Assembly (NCBI RefSeq): GCF_036347055.1
Contig: NZ_CP108882.1
Span: forward strand, 4,382,501 to 4,446,500
DNA from: Streptomyces sp. NBC_00820
GTDB taxonomy: Bacteria; Actinomycetota; Actinomycetes; Streptomycetales; Streptomycetaceae
Direction of reading: 5' to 3'
Length of the DNA stretch: 64,000 bases
The notes below the pieces were generated by a model. It made no database searches and was not told the origin of the DNA. It was given only the letters and a program-made list of their open reading frames with translations. How positions within the stretch are numbered: the stretch's first letter is position 1; every line of letters starts with the position of its first letter. The position numbers and the translations under genes are program-made. Below, piece after piece: positions 1 through 9,620 of this stretch.

Positions 1-1604
<1,604 letters not shown>

Positions 1605-1688
1605 GTTGCTCGCGTTCACTGTGTTGGTTCTGAAACCACGAACAGCCCCGCTGTAAAAGGCGGTGCGGCAGTTCAACAGTTTCATAGT

Positions 1689-1808
1689 GTTTCGGTGGTC
1701 ATAGCATGAGGGAAACGCCCGGTTACATTCCGAACCCGGAAGCTAAGCCTCATAGCGCCGATGGTACTGCAGGGGGGACCCTGTGGGAGAGTAGGACGCC
1801 GCCGAACA
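1689..1808 (+). rRNA. rrf: 5S ribosomal RNA
   Basis: A 120-nt sequence beginning GTTTCGGTGGTCATAGC and ending GACGCCGCCGAACAA matches the actinobacterial 5S consensus, including the internal CCCGGTTACATTCCGAACCC segment and terminal-stem complementarity. It lies about 85 nt after the 23S end, in the usual 16S-23S-5S order. Confidence 0.97.
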
Positions 1809-1818
1809 ATTTTTGAGA

Positions 1819-1849
1819 AAACCCCCGCATCGAAAGATGCGGGGGTTTT
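1819..1849 (+). terminator. Intrinsic terminator of the rRNA operon
   Basis: An 11-bp GC-rich stem (ACCCCCGCATC paired with GATGCGGGGGT) with a GAAA tetraloop is followed by TTTTC, immediately downstream of the 5S gene. Confidence 0.9.
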
Positions 1850-2035
1850 CTGCGTTCCAGGACCGGAACGCTTTTACACTGCGGGATGGTAGCGGAGCGC
1901 AGGGGCGGAGCCTGTGGGCACATCTCCTACCGCCGCAGCAGGTTCCGATGGGATGCGGCTAGAGTTTTCGACTGACAGGGGAAGACCTCCCCTCTGTTGC
2001 GGGCCGTCTCCTGCGCGGGCCGCGGGAAGGAGCAC

Positions 2036-2380
2036 ATGCCCGAGGAAGACCGGCCGGATCCCGCCGACCGGCTCGACGACGACCACTTCCCGGCGTACAC
2101 CATGGGCCGCGCCGCCGAGCTGATCGGCGCCACGCCCGGTTTCCTCCGGGCCCTCGGAGAGGTACGGCTCATCACCCCGACGCGGTCGGAGGGTGGACAT
2201 CGCCGTTACTCGCGTCATCAGCTGAGACTCGCGGCCCGTGCCCGTGAACTGGTCGACCAGGGCACTCCGGTCGAGGCGGCCTGCCGCATCATCAGCCTGG
2301 AGGACAGGCTGGAGGACGCTCTGCAGGCCAACGGGAAACTGCGCAGAGCAGGCGGAGGAGCCGGCGCCGGCGCGGAGTGA
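2036..2380 (+). CDS. Small MerR-like helix-turn-helix regulator
   Basis: 114 aa. The core from about residue 20 has the MerR DNA-binding pattern: YTMGRAAELIGATPGFLRAL as the first helices, then a wing containing GGHRRYSRHQLR, followed by a helical tail that could form a short coiled coil. The usual C-terminal effector domain is missing, so it is a minimal regulator with no visible ligand domain. ATG 2036 is preferred to the upstream in-frame start at 1997 because GGGAAGGAG lies just ahead of it. It converges on the DEAD-box helicase gene across about 300 bp. The target is unknown; the position beside cold-response genes is only suggestive. Confidence 0.8.
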   Translation: MPEEDRPDPADRLDDDHFPAYTMGRAAELIGATPGFLRALGEVRLITPTRSEGGHRRYSRHQLRLAARARELVDQGTPVEAACRIISLEDRLEDALQANGKLRRAGGGAGAGAE

Positions 2381-2681
2381 GAACCTGCCGCCGACGAAGA
2401 AGCGCGGGGCAGAAGCGCGAAGAAGCGCGAGGGGCCTGGCGGGAACGGTGTTCCTGGTTCCCGCGGGCGTGCGTGTACCGCGGCCCGCTCGGGTACTCAG
2501 CAGATGGAACGTCCGGTTGGGACCGCAGCTCGGCGGACCCGCACTCGTGGAGATGCTCCACGCGTCCCCGCGGGTGCGTCATGGGAGGGCGGCAGACGGT
2601 GTCGTCGCTCCTCCGGGGGTCGTACTCGGGTCGGCGGACGAGCCGGACGCACGCGCGTCCGGTCCCGCCCGCCAGGCAGGT
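2381..2681. other. Intergenic stretch, no gene seen
   Basis: Convergent intergenic region between the MerR-like gene and the helicase gene. The only structure noted is a short direct repeat, AGAAGCGCG, three times at 2398-2429 (the last two as a 10-bp tandem). No clear intrinsic terminator was found. Confidence 0.5.
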
Positions 2682-4259
2682 CTAAGGCTTCGACCTCTGA
2701 TCGTTGCCCTGCGCCCCACGCGCCCCCTGCGCGCGCGGGTTCGTCCTCTGGTCCGTTCCGGAGGAGGAGCGGCGGCCCCGGGCGGGACGTCCGCCCCTGC
2801 CGCCGCGGGTGGAGGACCCCGTGCGCTTGGGGCGCTCGACGGCCGGCGCGGCCACGGTGACGGGCACGCCGGAGGGAGCCTGGGCGCCGGTGATACGGCT
2901 CAGCTCGGCAGCGCCGGGACGGACCCTGGTGCTCTGCGGGGTGATTCCGGCGTCGTTCATCAGGCGGGTCATCGCGCCGCGCTGATGGGGAAGCACCAGC
3001 GTGACCACGGTGCCGGACTCGCCGGCGCGGGCGGTACGTCCGCCGCGGTGCAGGTAGTCCTTGTGGTCACTGGGCGGGTCGACGTTGACGACCAGGTCGA
3101 GGTCGTCGACGTGAATGCCACGGGCCGCGACGTTGGTGGCGATCAGGGCCGTGACGTGGCCGTCCTTGAACTGGGCGAGGGTGCGGTTGCGCTGCGACTG
3201 GGACTTGCCGCCGTGCAGGCCCGAGGCGAGCACGCCGACGGACAGCAGCTTCTTCACCAGTCGGTCCACCGCGTGCTTGGTGTCCAGGAACATGATCACT
3301 CGCCCGTCGCGAGCGGCGATCTCCGTCGTGGTGTCGTGCTTGTCGTCGTCGGCCACGTGCAGCACGTGATGCTCCATCGTGGTGACGGAGGCGGCGGACG
3401 GGTCGACCGAGTGGACCACCGGGTCGTGCAGATAGCGGCGCACCAGGAGGTCGATGTTGCGGTCGAGGGTCGCCGAGAACAGCAGACGCTGGCCGCCTGG
3501 ACGCACCTGGTCGAGCAGGGCGGTCACCTGCGGCATGAAGCCCATGTCGGCCATCTGGTCGGCCTCGTCCAGGACCGTGATGGCGACCCGGCTCAGGTCG
3601 CAGTCGCCGCGGTCGACGAGGTCCCGGAGCCGGCCGGGTGTCGCGACGACGACCTCGGACCCACCGCGCAGCGCGCTCGCCTGACGGCCGATCGACATGC
3701 CGCCCACCACCGTGGTGAGACGCAGGCGCAGCGCGCGGGCGTAGGGGGTGAGGGCGTCGGTGACCTGCTGGGCCAGTTCCCGGGTGGGTACGAGCACGAG
3801 CGCCAGCGGCTGCCGGGGCTCGGCCCGCTGCCCCGCGGTGCGGGCGAGCAGGGCGAGGCCGAAGGCGAGGGTCTTGCCCGAACCCGTGCGGCCACGGCCC
3901 AGAACGTCCCGTCCGGCCAGGGAGTTCGGCAGCGTCGCCCCCTGGATGGGGAACGGCACGGTGACGCCCTCGGCGCGCAGCGCCGTCAGCAGGCGGTCAG
4001 GCAGGGGCAGTTCGGCGAACGTCTCGACCGCCGGCAGCGCGGGGGAGACGGTGACCGGCAGAGCGAAGTCCTCGCGCGGGGCGGTGCGACGGCCGCTGGA
4101 CGTGCCACGCCCGCCCTTGGCCGTACGGGAAGGGGCGCCGCGTCGTCCGGCCTCCGGGGAGCGGAAGCGGGAACGCGCATCGGATCCGCCGGAGCGTCCG
4201 CCTGTCCGGGACCGGGACGAGCCGTCGGTCGTGCGAGAAGTGCGGTCCAAGCGGTCCAA
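2682..4259 (-). CDS. DEAD-box ATP-dependent RNA helicase
   Basis: About 525 aa. All core motifs are present: motif I GRGRTGSGKT (near residue 125), Ia PTRELAQQ, Ib TPGRLRD, II DEAD (near 233), III SAT, then in the second RecA-like lobe ARGIHVDDLDLVVNVDPP and HRGGRTARAG (motif VI). Basic, Gly/Arg/Ser-rich tails at both ends suit non-specific RNA binding. It probably remodels RNA in ribosome assembly or mRNA turnover. Start choice: GAGGAAGG at 4266-4273 sits 6 nt before a TTG at 4259; a GTG at 4283 is the alternative and would add 8 residues. The next gene upstream on the same strand encodes a cold-shock protein, a pairing that fits a role in cold adaptation. Confidence 0.93.
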   Translation of the reverse strand: MDRLDRTSRTTDGSSRSRTGGRSGGSDARSRFRSPEAGRRGAPSRTAKGGRGTSSGRRTAPREDFALPVTVSPALPAVETFAELPLPDRLLTALRAEGVTVPFPIQGATLPNSLAGRDVLGRGRTGSGKTLAFGLALLARTAGQRAEPRQPLALVLVPTRELAQQVTDALTPYARALRLRLTTVVGGMSIGRQASALRGGSEVVVATPGRLRDLVDRGDCDLSRVAITVLDEADQMADMGFMPQVTALLDQVRPGGQRLLFSATLDRNIDLLVRRYLHDPVVHSVDPSAASVTTMEHHVLHVADDDKHDTTTEIAARDGRVIMFLDTKHAVDRLVKKLLSVGVLASGLHGGKSQSQRNRTLAQFKDGHVTALIATNVAARGIHVDDLDLVVNVDPPSDHKDYLHRGGRTARAGESGTVVTLVLPHQRGAMTRLMNDAGITPQSTRVRPGAAELSRITGAQAPSGVPVTVAAPAVERPKRTGSSTRGGRGGRPARGRRSSSGTDQRTNPRAQGARGAQGNDQRSKP

Positions 4260-4480
4260 GTGGAACCTTCCTCGATGCGGCACGAATCGAGGAATTCCCC
4301 TCGGCCGTGAACAGCCGTATCGGGATTCACAAGAAATGGGCCGAAGAAAAACAAAAAGGCCGGCATCGGAGCCGCGAGCTGGTTACGCGGACTGATTCGA
4401 TGCGGCGTATCGCCGCGATCTGTTCCGAAGAGGCGGCCGGGGTCCGCGCGGCGAAGCCTGCAGAGCGGAGAAACACAACG

Positions 4481-4518
4481 GGCCGAGGCCCGCACCCCAA
4501 GGGGTGCGGGCCCCGGCC
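4481..4518 (-). terminator. Terminator downstream of the cold-shock gene
   Basis: GGCCCGCACCCC and GGGGTGCGGGCC form a perfect 12-bp inverted repeat at 4487-4512, extended outward by GGCCG/CGGCC. Read on the minus strand it is followed by TTGTGTTT, and it lies about 20 nt after the csp stop codon. Confidence 0.8.
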
Positions 4519-4536
4519 GGGTGCGACGCGTCGACG

Positions 4537-4740
4537 TCAGGCGGGAACGATGTTCTCGGCCTGCGGGCCCTTCTGGCCCTGGGTGACGTCGAAGGTGACC
4601 TTCTGGCCTTCCTGAAGCTCACGGAAGCCCTGGGTGGCGATGTTCGAGTAGTGGGCGAACACGTCAGCGCCGCCACCGTCCTGCTCGATGAAGCCGAAGC
4701 CCTTTTCCGAGTTGAACCACTTCACGGTGCCAGATGCCAT
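4537..4740 (-). CDS. Cold-shock domain protein (CspA family)
   Basis: 67 aa, the normal size of a single cold-shock domain. The RNP1-type motif KGFGFIEQ and RNP2-type motif DVFAHYS are present after the typical [14 protein letters not shown] start. The family binds single-stranded RNA and DNA and melts RNA secondary structure. ATG 4740 is preceded by a strong AAGGAG. It is followed by a terminator, with the DEAD-box helicase gene next on the same strand. A long leader (see 4741-4870) suggests post-transcriptional control, as in other csp genes. Confidence 0.97.
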   Translation of the reverse strand: MASGTVKWFNSEKGFGFIEQDGGGADVFAHYSNIATQGFRELQEGQKVTFDVTQGQKGPQAENIVPA

Positions 4741-4870
4741 ATTGAATCTCCTTAGGGGCAGTGCCCGGACTCCACACCTTGTGGGCCCGGAGTCGCCGCG
4801 ATGATCACCCCTCCGGAGATGCCCGAACGAGTACACGAAGTCTCTGGTTGACCAAAACTGCAACTCTTAT
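4741..4870 (-). promoter_or_regulatory. Probable structured 5' leader of the cold-shock gene
   Basis: The sequence upstream of the csp start contains GACTCC (4768-4773) and GGAGTC (4789-4794), able to pair as a stem with a 15-nt loop, about 20 nt before the Shine-Dalgarno. GCCCGGA also occurs twice here. Long structured leaders are typical of csp mRNAs. A temperature effect is inferred, not shown. Confidence 0.4.
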
Positions 4871-5075
4871 CAAGGTAGCACAGGCTGCCGCGCGCGACCT
4901 TGTGTTTTCCGTAATTCTCGGTGGCGCCGACAGTAAAGCTGGCAGAACCCCGCACACCTTTCTGTGCTCGCTGCGGTAGATATCCGGTGTGGGGTGACCG
5001 CTTCGTCCACGATCTACGGGTACGTCGGCCGAACCTTCTCCAGGGTGCCGTAGAACGGGAGGTCTCCGGCACACT

Positions 5076-5414
5076 TTGCGGACGGCCCGCGCCCGCGGCC
5101 CCGCGACGCACCGCGGAACGGGGGGACCGCAAAAGGCGCGGACAGCGACAACGGGACCCTCCGGCTGGTGCCCGCCCGACCTGTACCTCGTACGACTGAA
5201 GGCGCGGGACGAACTCGAGCGGGTGGGTGCACAACTCCCTCCGGACGTCGCCTCCTTGCTGCGGGACGCTCTGGAGCCCCTGGACGCCCTGTTCGCCGGA
5301 CTCACCGTCGACGACACCGGTTCCCTGCTCCGCGAGGAGCTGGGCCGCCCGCACGGCGCCGCGACCGAGTACGGCCGGTGGTGGGACCGCCGTCCCGATC
5401 CCCTGCCGTGGTGA
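5076..5414 (+). CDS. Hypothetical protein
   Basis: Up to 112 aa. From about residue 33 (LYLVRLKARDELERVGAQLP) to the C-terminal YGRWWDRRPDPLPW the codons have strong Streptomyces third-position bias and the protein looks helical and soluble; the first 30 residues look less coding. No good ribosome-binding site was found for ATG 5076, so the true start is uncertain and the gene could be 5'-truncated. No family was recognised. It is divergent from the cold-shock gene. Confidence 0.5.
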   Translation: MRTARARGPATHRGTGGPQKARTATTGPSGWCPPDLYLVRLKARDELERVGAQLPPDVASLLRDALEPLDALFAGLTVDDTGSLLREELGRPHGAATEYGRWWDRRPDPLPW

Positions 5415-5472
5415 AACGCCGCTCCGGCCCTCCTCGCCGTACGGCCGTTGCGGCGGCCCTCGGTGGAACACC

Positions 5473-5577
5473 AGCCCCACGTCGCTGACCTGGGGCTTCG
5501 GGAGGAGCGGGTGAACCGAACCCGCGCTCTCGGCTGGGTAGCCGATGCCGCTTGGCCGTCCCCATACCTATTGACCT
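5473..5577 (-). pseudogene. Degenerate 3' fragment of a tRNA-Gly gene with its terminator
   Basis: This stretch resembles the intact tRNA-Gly locus at 8381-8462 in the same orientation. It begins with a hairpin (AGCCCCACGTC...GACCTGGGGCT, compare ACCCCCGGGTCACTGACCTGGGGGT), then GGAGCGGGTGA, a shortened T-arm, the shared CGCGCTCTC and an anticodon-arm-like GGCTGGGTAGCCGATG. The D-arm and 5' acceptor half have no counterpart. Identity is roughly three quarters by eye. A 3'-only tRNA copy downstream of an intact one is what integrase-mediated insertion leaves as a distal att site. Diverged duplication is the alternative. Confidence 0.55.
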
Positions 5578-6115
5578 GCGCAGATTTGCTGTGTTTCCCT
5601 CGGCCTGAGGGTCTGGTGGCTTCGCCGACCGACCGTGGTTGTCCGCTCTGAAGGGCATACCGAGGGCGCGGCGGCGTGCAGGGGCGGATCGAGGGGGCGT
5701 GGGGTGTCTCGGGGCTGTGGGGGCTTCATCGGAGTCGGAGTCGCCGGCGAAGCGATGGCGTCGCACAGGCGCGTTCCTCGACCTGGCCTGCCCCGGCGGC
5801 GGGCGCCACGGGGTCGACGCTCCTCGATGCGGGCCTTCAGAGCATGAGTCCTCAAGCCGGCCCTTGGCGCTTTTCGCGGGCCGCCGAACGAACTCCTGAC
5901 GTCGCCGTCCGGGACGATCGTGGCGCGGGAGGTGTCCCGGCCGCAGAGCACCTTCACGCGGGCTGTCGTGGCGCCCTGCGCCGGTGTGGGGGCCACGGGT
6001 CATCACCGGCGGGGTTTCCAGGGGGAAGCCCCGCACCGGGCCGGAATCCGGACCGCGAACCTTCCGCCCTGCTTCGACGGGCGACACGACCGACATCGAA
6101 CAAAGCGGCCGAAAA
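5578..6115. other. Non-coding stretch inside the putative tRNA-bounded island
   Basis: No convincing gene on either strand; the open frames here have poor codon bias and no ribosome-binding sites. A minus-strand frame near 5568-5996 could be a gene remnant but was not recognised. The last 80 bases (about 6085-6170) are noticeably AT-richer than the surroundings and may hold the promoter of the PAP2 gene. Confidence 0.5.
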
Positions 6116-7525
6116 TTGAAAAAGACAACACCGCAGGACTTTTCGCGAATAGGCCGAAGAGTCGCGTTCTCCGTGTGGCGTCGACCGCGGGCGAGACTCT
6201 GGGCCGTGGCGGGTGTCGCGGGCCTCGGATTCCTCATGGCGTTGGAACTCACCGCGCGTCGCTACGGCCTGCCGGGGCCTGTCACCAGCCAGGCGCGGGA
6301 GCTGATATTCCCTCCCAGGTCGGGCGGCCTGCTGTACGCCGCCATGGCGTTGACGATGGTGGTGCTCACCTGGCGGCAACGGTTCATCGCCTTGGGTGCC
6401 GCGATAGGTGTCGACGTCACCTTCTGGGCGGTCCGGTGGGCGACCGACTTCAAGGTGACCGACGGCCACCCCTTCGGCAACGGGGCGCTGTGGGTGATGC
6501 TGGGCTGCGCGGTCGTCGCCGTCACCCGCCGCACCGGCCCGGAACGGGTCCTGCTGCTGAAGGGTGTCGGGCTGGGACTGCTGCTGATGGCCGGCCGCAA
6601 GGCCGGTGACACCTGGCTGCTCATCACCTCGAAGACCCGTCCGGCCGTGCTGGACCAGTACGTGGCGACCGCCGATCACGCGCTGGGCAACCCGTCGTGG
6701 CTGGCCGGCAGGATCGTCACGGCCACCGGCCCCGTCGGCTACAACTTCCTCGACATCGTCTACGGCCAGCTCGCGGTGGCCGCGGTCGTCGTCGCGCTGT
6801 ACCAACTGCGGGGCGTCGCGGCCGAACGCCGCTTCCCGCGCCACCACCTGGTGCGCACTTTCCTGGTGATCGGCCTCATCGGGCCGGTGTTCTACATGAT
6901 CTTCCCGGTGGTCGGACCGGTCTTCGCCTACGGCACCGGCACCGCGCACTGGGCGCCGATCCGCCTGTGGCCGCCGGACATCCACCCCAGCTGGCACTGG
7001 GCGGTGGCCGACCTGTGGCCCCGGACACCGCCGCCGGTCGGCACCCCGCACCACATGCCGTTCGACGCGATCACCCCACGGAACTGCATGCCCAGCCTGC
7101 ACACGGCGTGGGCTGTCGCGATCTTCATCCATTCCCGGAAGGGCCCGCGGGCTCTGCGCTGGGCAGGCACGTTCTGGCTGATCGCCACGCTCTGCGCAAC
7201 GCTGGGATTCGGCTATCACTACGGCGTGGATCTCATCGCCGGCGTGGTCTTCACGCTCACGATCGAGACCGCCCTGCGCTCGTTCGACCGCGGCTGGGAC
7301 CGACCAGGCATCCAGCTGGCCGCCTACGGCGCGACGGTCTTCACGGCACTCCTGGTGTCGTATCGCTGTCTGCCGTTGGAAATGGCCACGCATCCGTGGC
7401 TCTTCGGACCCCTCCTCCTGCTGGCCATGACCTCGGTGATCTACGGCTACCTACGGCTCACCGCACTGTGGGAACCGGGCACCGCACCGGCACGGCAACC
7501 GCAACCACAACCCGAACTGATCTGA
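6116..7525 (+). CDS. PAP2-family integral membrane phosphatase/phosphotransferase
   Basis: About 470 aa with many predicted membrane segments. The C-terminal half has the lipid-phosphatase signature of the Aur1/inositolphosphotransferase-like PAP2 branch: NCMPSLHTAWAV (catalytic-region SLH) and, after another membrane helix, FGYHYGVDLIAGV (catalytic His and Asp). The family dephosphorylates or transphosphorylates lipid phosphates at the membrane. Start is uncertain: TTG 6116 opens a stretch with un-Streptomyces codons (AAA, ACA, CGA, ATA), while GTG 6173 sits just before the first hydrophobic helix. It lies between the tRNA-Gly fragment and the intact tRNA, so it may be acquired. The substrate is unknown. 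Confidence 0.8.
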   Translation: MKKTTPQDFSRIGRRVAFSVWRRPRARLWAVAGVAGLGFLMALELTARRYGLPGPVTSQARELIFPPRSGGLLYAAMALTMVVLTWRQRFIALGAAIGVDVTFWAVRWATDFKVTDGHPFGNGALWVMLGCAVVAVTRRTGPERVLLLKGVGLGLLLMAGRKAGDTWLLITSKTRPAVLDQYVATADHALGNPSWLAGRIVTATGPVGYNFLDIVYGQLAVAAVVVALYQLRGVAAERRFPRHHLVRTFLVIGLIGPVFYMIFPVVGPVFAYGTGTAHWAPIRLWPPDIHPSWHWAVADLWPRTPPPVGTPHHMPFDAITPRNCMPSLHTAWAVAIFIHSRKGPRALRWAGTFWLIATLCATLGFGYHYGVDLIAGVVFTLTIETALRSFDRGWDRPGIQLAAYGATVFTALLVSYRCLPLEMATHPWLFGPLLLLAMTSVIYGYLRLTALWEPGTAPARQPQPQPELI

Positions 7526-7573
7526 ACCGCGGCGCATCGGAGCGCGCGGTGCGTGGACGGCAGTGGCCGGCGA

Positions 7574-8278
7574 TCACCCGTAGAGCGAGCGGGCTCCCGG
7601 GCTGTCGCCCCTGAAGCGCCGGCCCGCGGCAATCTCCTCGCCGACCACCGACCAGACGGTCTCGTCGTCCTGGAAGGGGAGCGGGTCGACGCTGCTCGTC
7701 TCCTGACGGATGCGCTCGACCTCGCCCTCCAGGCGCTCGAAGCCGGCTTCCTCGTCGCCGTCGTCACCGCTGAAGGTGAACTCGTCGAGCAGGCGCTGGA
7801 GCCGGAGGGTGACCTGGACGAGGGAGGAGACGTCCGTGTGGAGCTCCCGCACGGTCTCCTCGTCGGCGTCGAAGGCGTACACCTTGCCGGAACCGGGGTC
7901 GAGGGCGAGGTGGGCGTTGAGCAGCCAGCCGATGACGGGCCATTGGCCCGCGTCCTTCGAGGCGTCCTCGAAGTCCTCGACGTCGACGACGTCCTGGACG
8001 AGGGGCAGCCGACCGGAGTCCTCGTCGGGCTCACGCGGCCGGAGCGTCCCGGTGGGGACGCCGACGGTCTGCAGCAGGCGCGCGCCCTCGGTGTCCGCGG
8101 CGGCGGGCGGGAAGGCGGTGGCGGGCAGGACCGCGAGCCGGTCCTCGCCGAAGATGTCGGCGAGTTCGCCGCGGGTGATGTCGAAAAGCACTGCCGGAAC
8201 TCCGAACTCGGCGGCGAAGCAGGTGTCGTGGGACGCCCGGTGGACGGAAGCGGCCACGACAACAGCTTTGCGGATCAA
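7574..8278 (-). CDS. SUKH-4-like protein (immunity-protein superfamily)
   Basis: Up to 234 aa, acidic, soluble, no signal peptide. The arrangement around VPAVLFDI, LPLVQDVVDVEDF and WPVIGWLLNAHLALDPGSGKVYAFDADEE resembles the SUKH superfamily, where a residue run like this precedes a strand-rich core. Many members are immunity proteins for nuclease toxins, but no toxin gene is adjacent here. TTG 8278 has weak initiation context, so the true start is uncertain. It is followed on the same strand, about 50 bp away, by the tail of the convergent PAP2 gene. The family call rests on recalled sequence style and is moderate. Confidence 0.6.
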   Translation of the reverse strand: MIRKAVVVAASVHRASHDTCFAAEFGVPAVLFDITRGELADIFGEDRLAVLPATAFPPAAADTEGARLLQTVGVPTGTLRPREPDEDSGRLPLVQDVVDVEDFEDASKDAGQWPVIGWLLNAHLALDPGSGKVYAFDADEETVRELHTDVSSLVQVTLRLQRLLDEFTFSGDDGDEEAGFERLEGEVERIRQETSSVDPLPFQDDETVWSVVGEEIAAGRRFRGDSPGARSLYG

Positions 8279-8379
8279 ATTCGACGCGGGCGCCCGTGTC
8301 GTCGTACTTCCGGCCTTCCTTCACGCGGAGCTGAGGCAGCACCTCGCCTGGTTCGCCGAGAAGGAGCCGGACAACAAAG

Positions 8380-8407
8380 AACCCCCGGGTCACTGACCTG
8401 GGGGTTT
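8380..8407 (-). terminator. Terminator of the tRNA-Gly gene
   Basis: AACCCCCGGGTCA and TGACCTGGGGGTTT form a near-perfect GC-rich hairpin immediately 3' of the tRNA on the minus strand, followed by TTCTTTGTT. Confidence 0.8.
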
Positions 8408-8411
8408 CGCG

Positions 8412-8485
8412 TGGAGCGGGTGACGAGAATCGAACTCGCGCTCTCAGCTTGGGAAGCTGATGTTCTACCATTAAACTACACCCGC
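8412..8485 (-). tRNA. tRNA-Gly (anticodon CCC)
   Basis: 74 nt with the 3' CCA encoded. Acceptor stem GCGGGTG pairs with CACCCGC; the anticodon stem TCAGC/GCTGA encloses loop TTCCCAA, giving anticodon CCC (reads GGG); the T arm contains GTTCGATTC. The discriminator base is T. It is a single-gene unit with its own terminator. A diverged copy of its 3' part lies at 5473-5577. Confidence 0.95.
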
Positions 8486-8764
8486 GTAAGACGATCGGAG
8501 CCCCGTGAAGGGGTGATCCCGAACGCTCGCTCACTGTACCTCATCGCAGACCCCCGGTGCTCGGACCGCGGGGTCCGGGTGCGTTGAGGGGGTTGGATCC
8601 CGGTGCAGGGGTGGCGAGTTGGGGCGTACGGTGGGGGCGTGCGAGAGGGTCCGGGCGGCTCGGAGTGCCGCCTGGAGAGTCGTCTCCTTGATCCCGTAAT
8701 GTGGCTTTTGTCGTCAGGGCAGTAAGCCCGACGAGGTTCTTGGGGAAGGGACTTAAGGGACTTG

Positions 8765-8923
8765 ATGGAACGCACCGTCGTCCGCTGCGCGGATGGGCAC
8801 GTCTTCAGCACCGCTTCGTTCCCGATGCAGCAGGCCGAGCGGCTCGGCCCCGGCAGGCTTCTGAGGTGTCCGCGGTGTACGCGGCTCCGCAGTGTGGTGC
8901 CGGTCGCCCTGCAGAAGCGGTAG
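8765..8923 (+). CDS. Small conserved CxxC protein, 52 aa
   Basis: A 52-codon frame running from ATG 8765 to TAG 8923. It starts MERTVVRCADGHVFSTASFP and ends with a CPRC pair (Cys35, Cys38); Cys8 and His12 could complete a zinc site. AAGGGA precedes the ATG by a few bases. The residue pattern and codon bias are those of a real gene, and I recall similar small proteins in other Streptomyces genomes. Function unknown; a zinc-ribbon-like RNA, DNA or protein-binding role is a guess. It lies upstream of dcd on the same strand. Confidence 0.75.
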   Translation: MERTVVRCADGHVFSTASFPMQQAERLGPGRLLRCPRCTRLRSVVPVALQKR

Positions 8924-9031
8924 CGGCGCCAGGCCGATGGTTCGGCCGTAAGCCGTAGACGCACGGGTTTCACAGGCGCGCGCAGTCGTCACGATTGTCA
9001 CGACTCCGCGCGCCTTGCGTATCCTCGGGGG

Positions 9032-9607
9032 GTGCTTCTCTCAGACAAGGACATCCGGGCCGAGATCGATGCCGGGCGTGTACGGATCGATCCCTACGAA
9101 GAGTCCATGGTGCAGCCGTCGAGCATCGACGTACGGCTGGACCGCTACTTCCGGGTGTTCGAGAACCACCGGTACCCCCACATCGACCCCTCGGTCGAGC
9201 AGGCGGATCTCACACGGCTGGTGGAACCCGAGGGCGACGAGCCGTTCATCCTCCACCCCGGGGAGTTCGTGCTGGCCTCGACGTACGAGGTGATCTCGCT
9301 CCCCGACGATCTCGCCTCCCGCCTGGAGGGCAAGAGCTCGCTCGGCCGGCTCGGGCTCGTCACCCACTCCACCGCCGGGTTCATCGACCCGGGGTTCAGC
9401 GGTCACGTGACCCTGGAGCTGTCCAACCTCGCCACCCTGCCGATCAAGCTCTGGCCGGGCATGAAGATCGGCCAGCTGTGCATGTTCCGGCTGAGCTCGC
9501 CCTCCGAGTACCCCTACGGCACCGAGCGCTACGGCTCCCGGTACCAGGGGCAGCGCGGGCCGACCGCCTCGCGGTCCTTCCAGAACTTCCATCGGACCCA
9601 GGTGTGA
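9032..9607 (+). CDS. dcd: dCTP deaminase
   Basis: 191 aa, full family length. It deaminates dCTP to dUTP in pyrimidine deoxynucleotide synthesis; some actinobacterial relatives also hydrolyse dUTP to dUMP. The family blocks are intact: IQ-type N-terminal [11 protein letters not shown], the nucleotide-binding [11 protein letters not shown] and [20 protein letters not shown] containing the catalytic Glu, and the C-terminal [16 protein letters not shown] start at 9032. A phosphoribosyltransferase gene follows after 13 nt, so the two are probably co-transcribed. Confidence 0.97.
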   Translation: MLLSDKDIRAEIDAGRVRIDPYEESMVQPSSIDVRLDRYFRVFENHRYPHIDPSVEQADLTRLVEPEGDEPFILHPGEFVLASTYEVISLPDDLASRLEGKSSLGRLGLVTHSTAGFIDPGFSGHVTLELSNLATLPIKLWPGMKIGQLCMFRLSSPSEYPYGTERYGSRYQGQRGPTASRSFQNFHRTQV

Positions 9608-9620
9608 GGGCGGCGACGAC

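Noticed and set aside
1605..1688. tRNA between the 23S and 5S genes
   Set aside because: The spacer is too short and has no cloverleaf.
2238..4310. 690-codon open frame on the plus strand
   Set aside because: Runs antisense to the DEAD-box helicase, whose full motif set is unmistakable.
5568..5996. Minus-strand open frame of 142 codons as a gene in the island
   Set aside because: Arg/Pro-rich, no ribosome-binding site, codon bias unlike coding sequence and no recognisable family.
7574..8278. Toxin-immunity pair with the SUKH-4-like protein as immunity
   Set aside because: No toxin gene, secretion signal or polymorphic-toxin domain is next to it.
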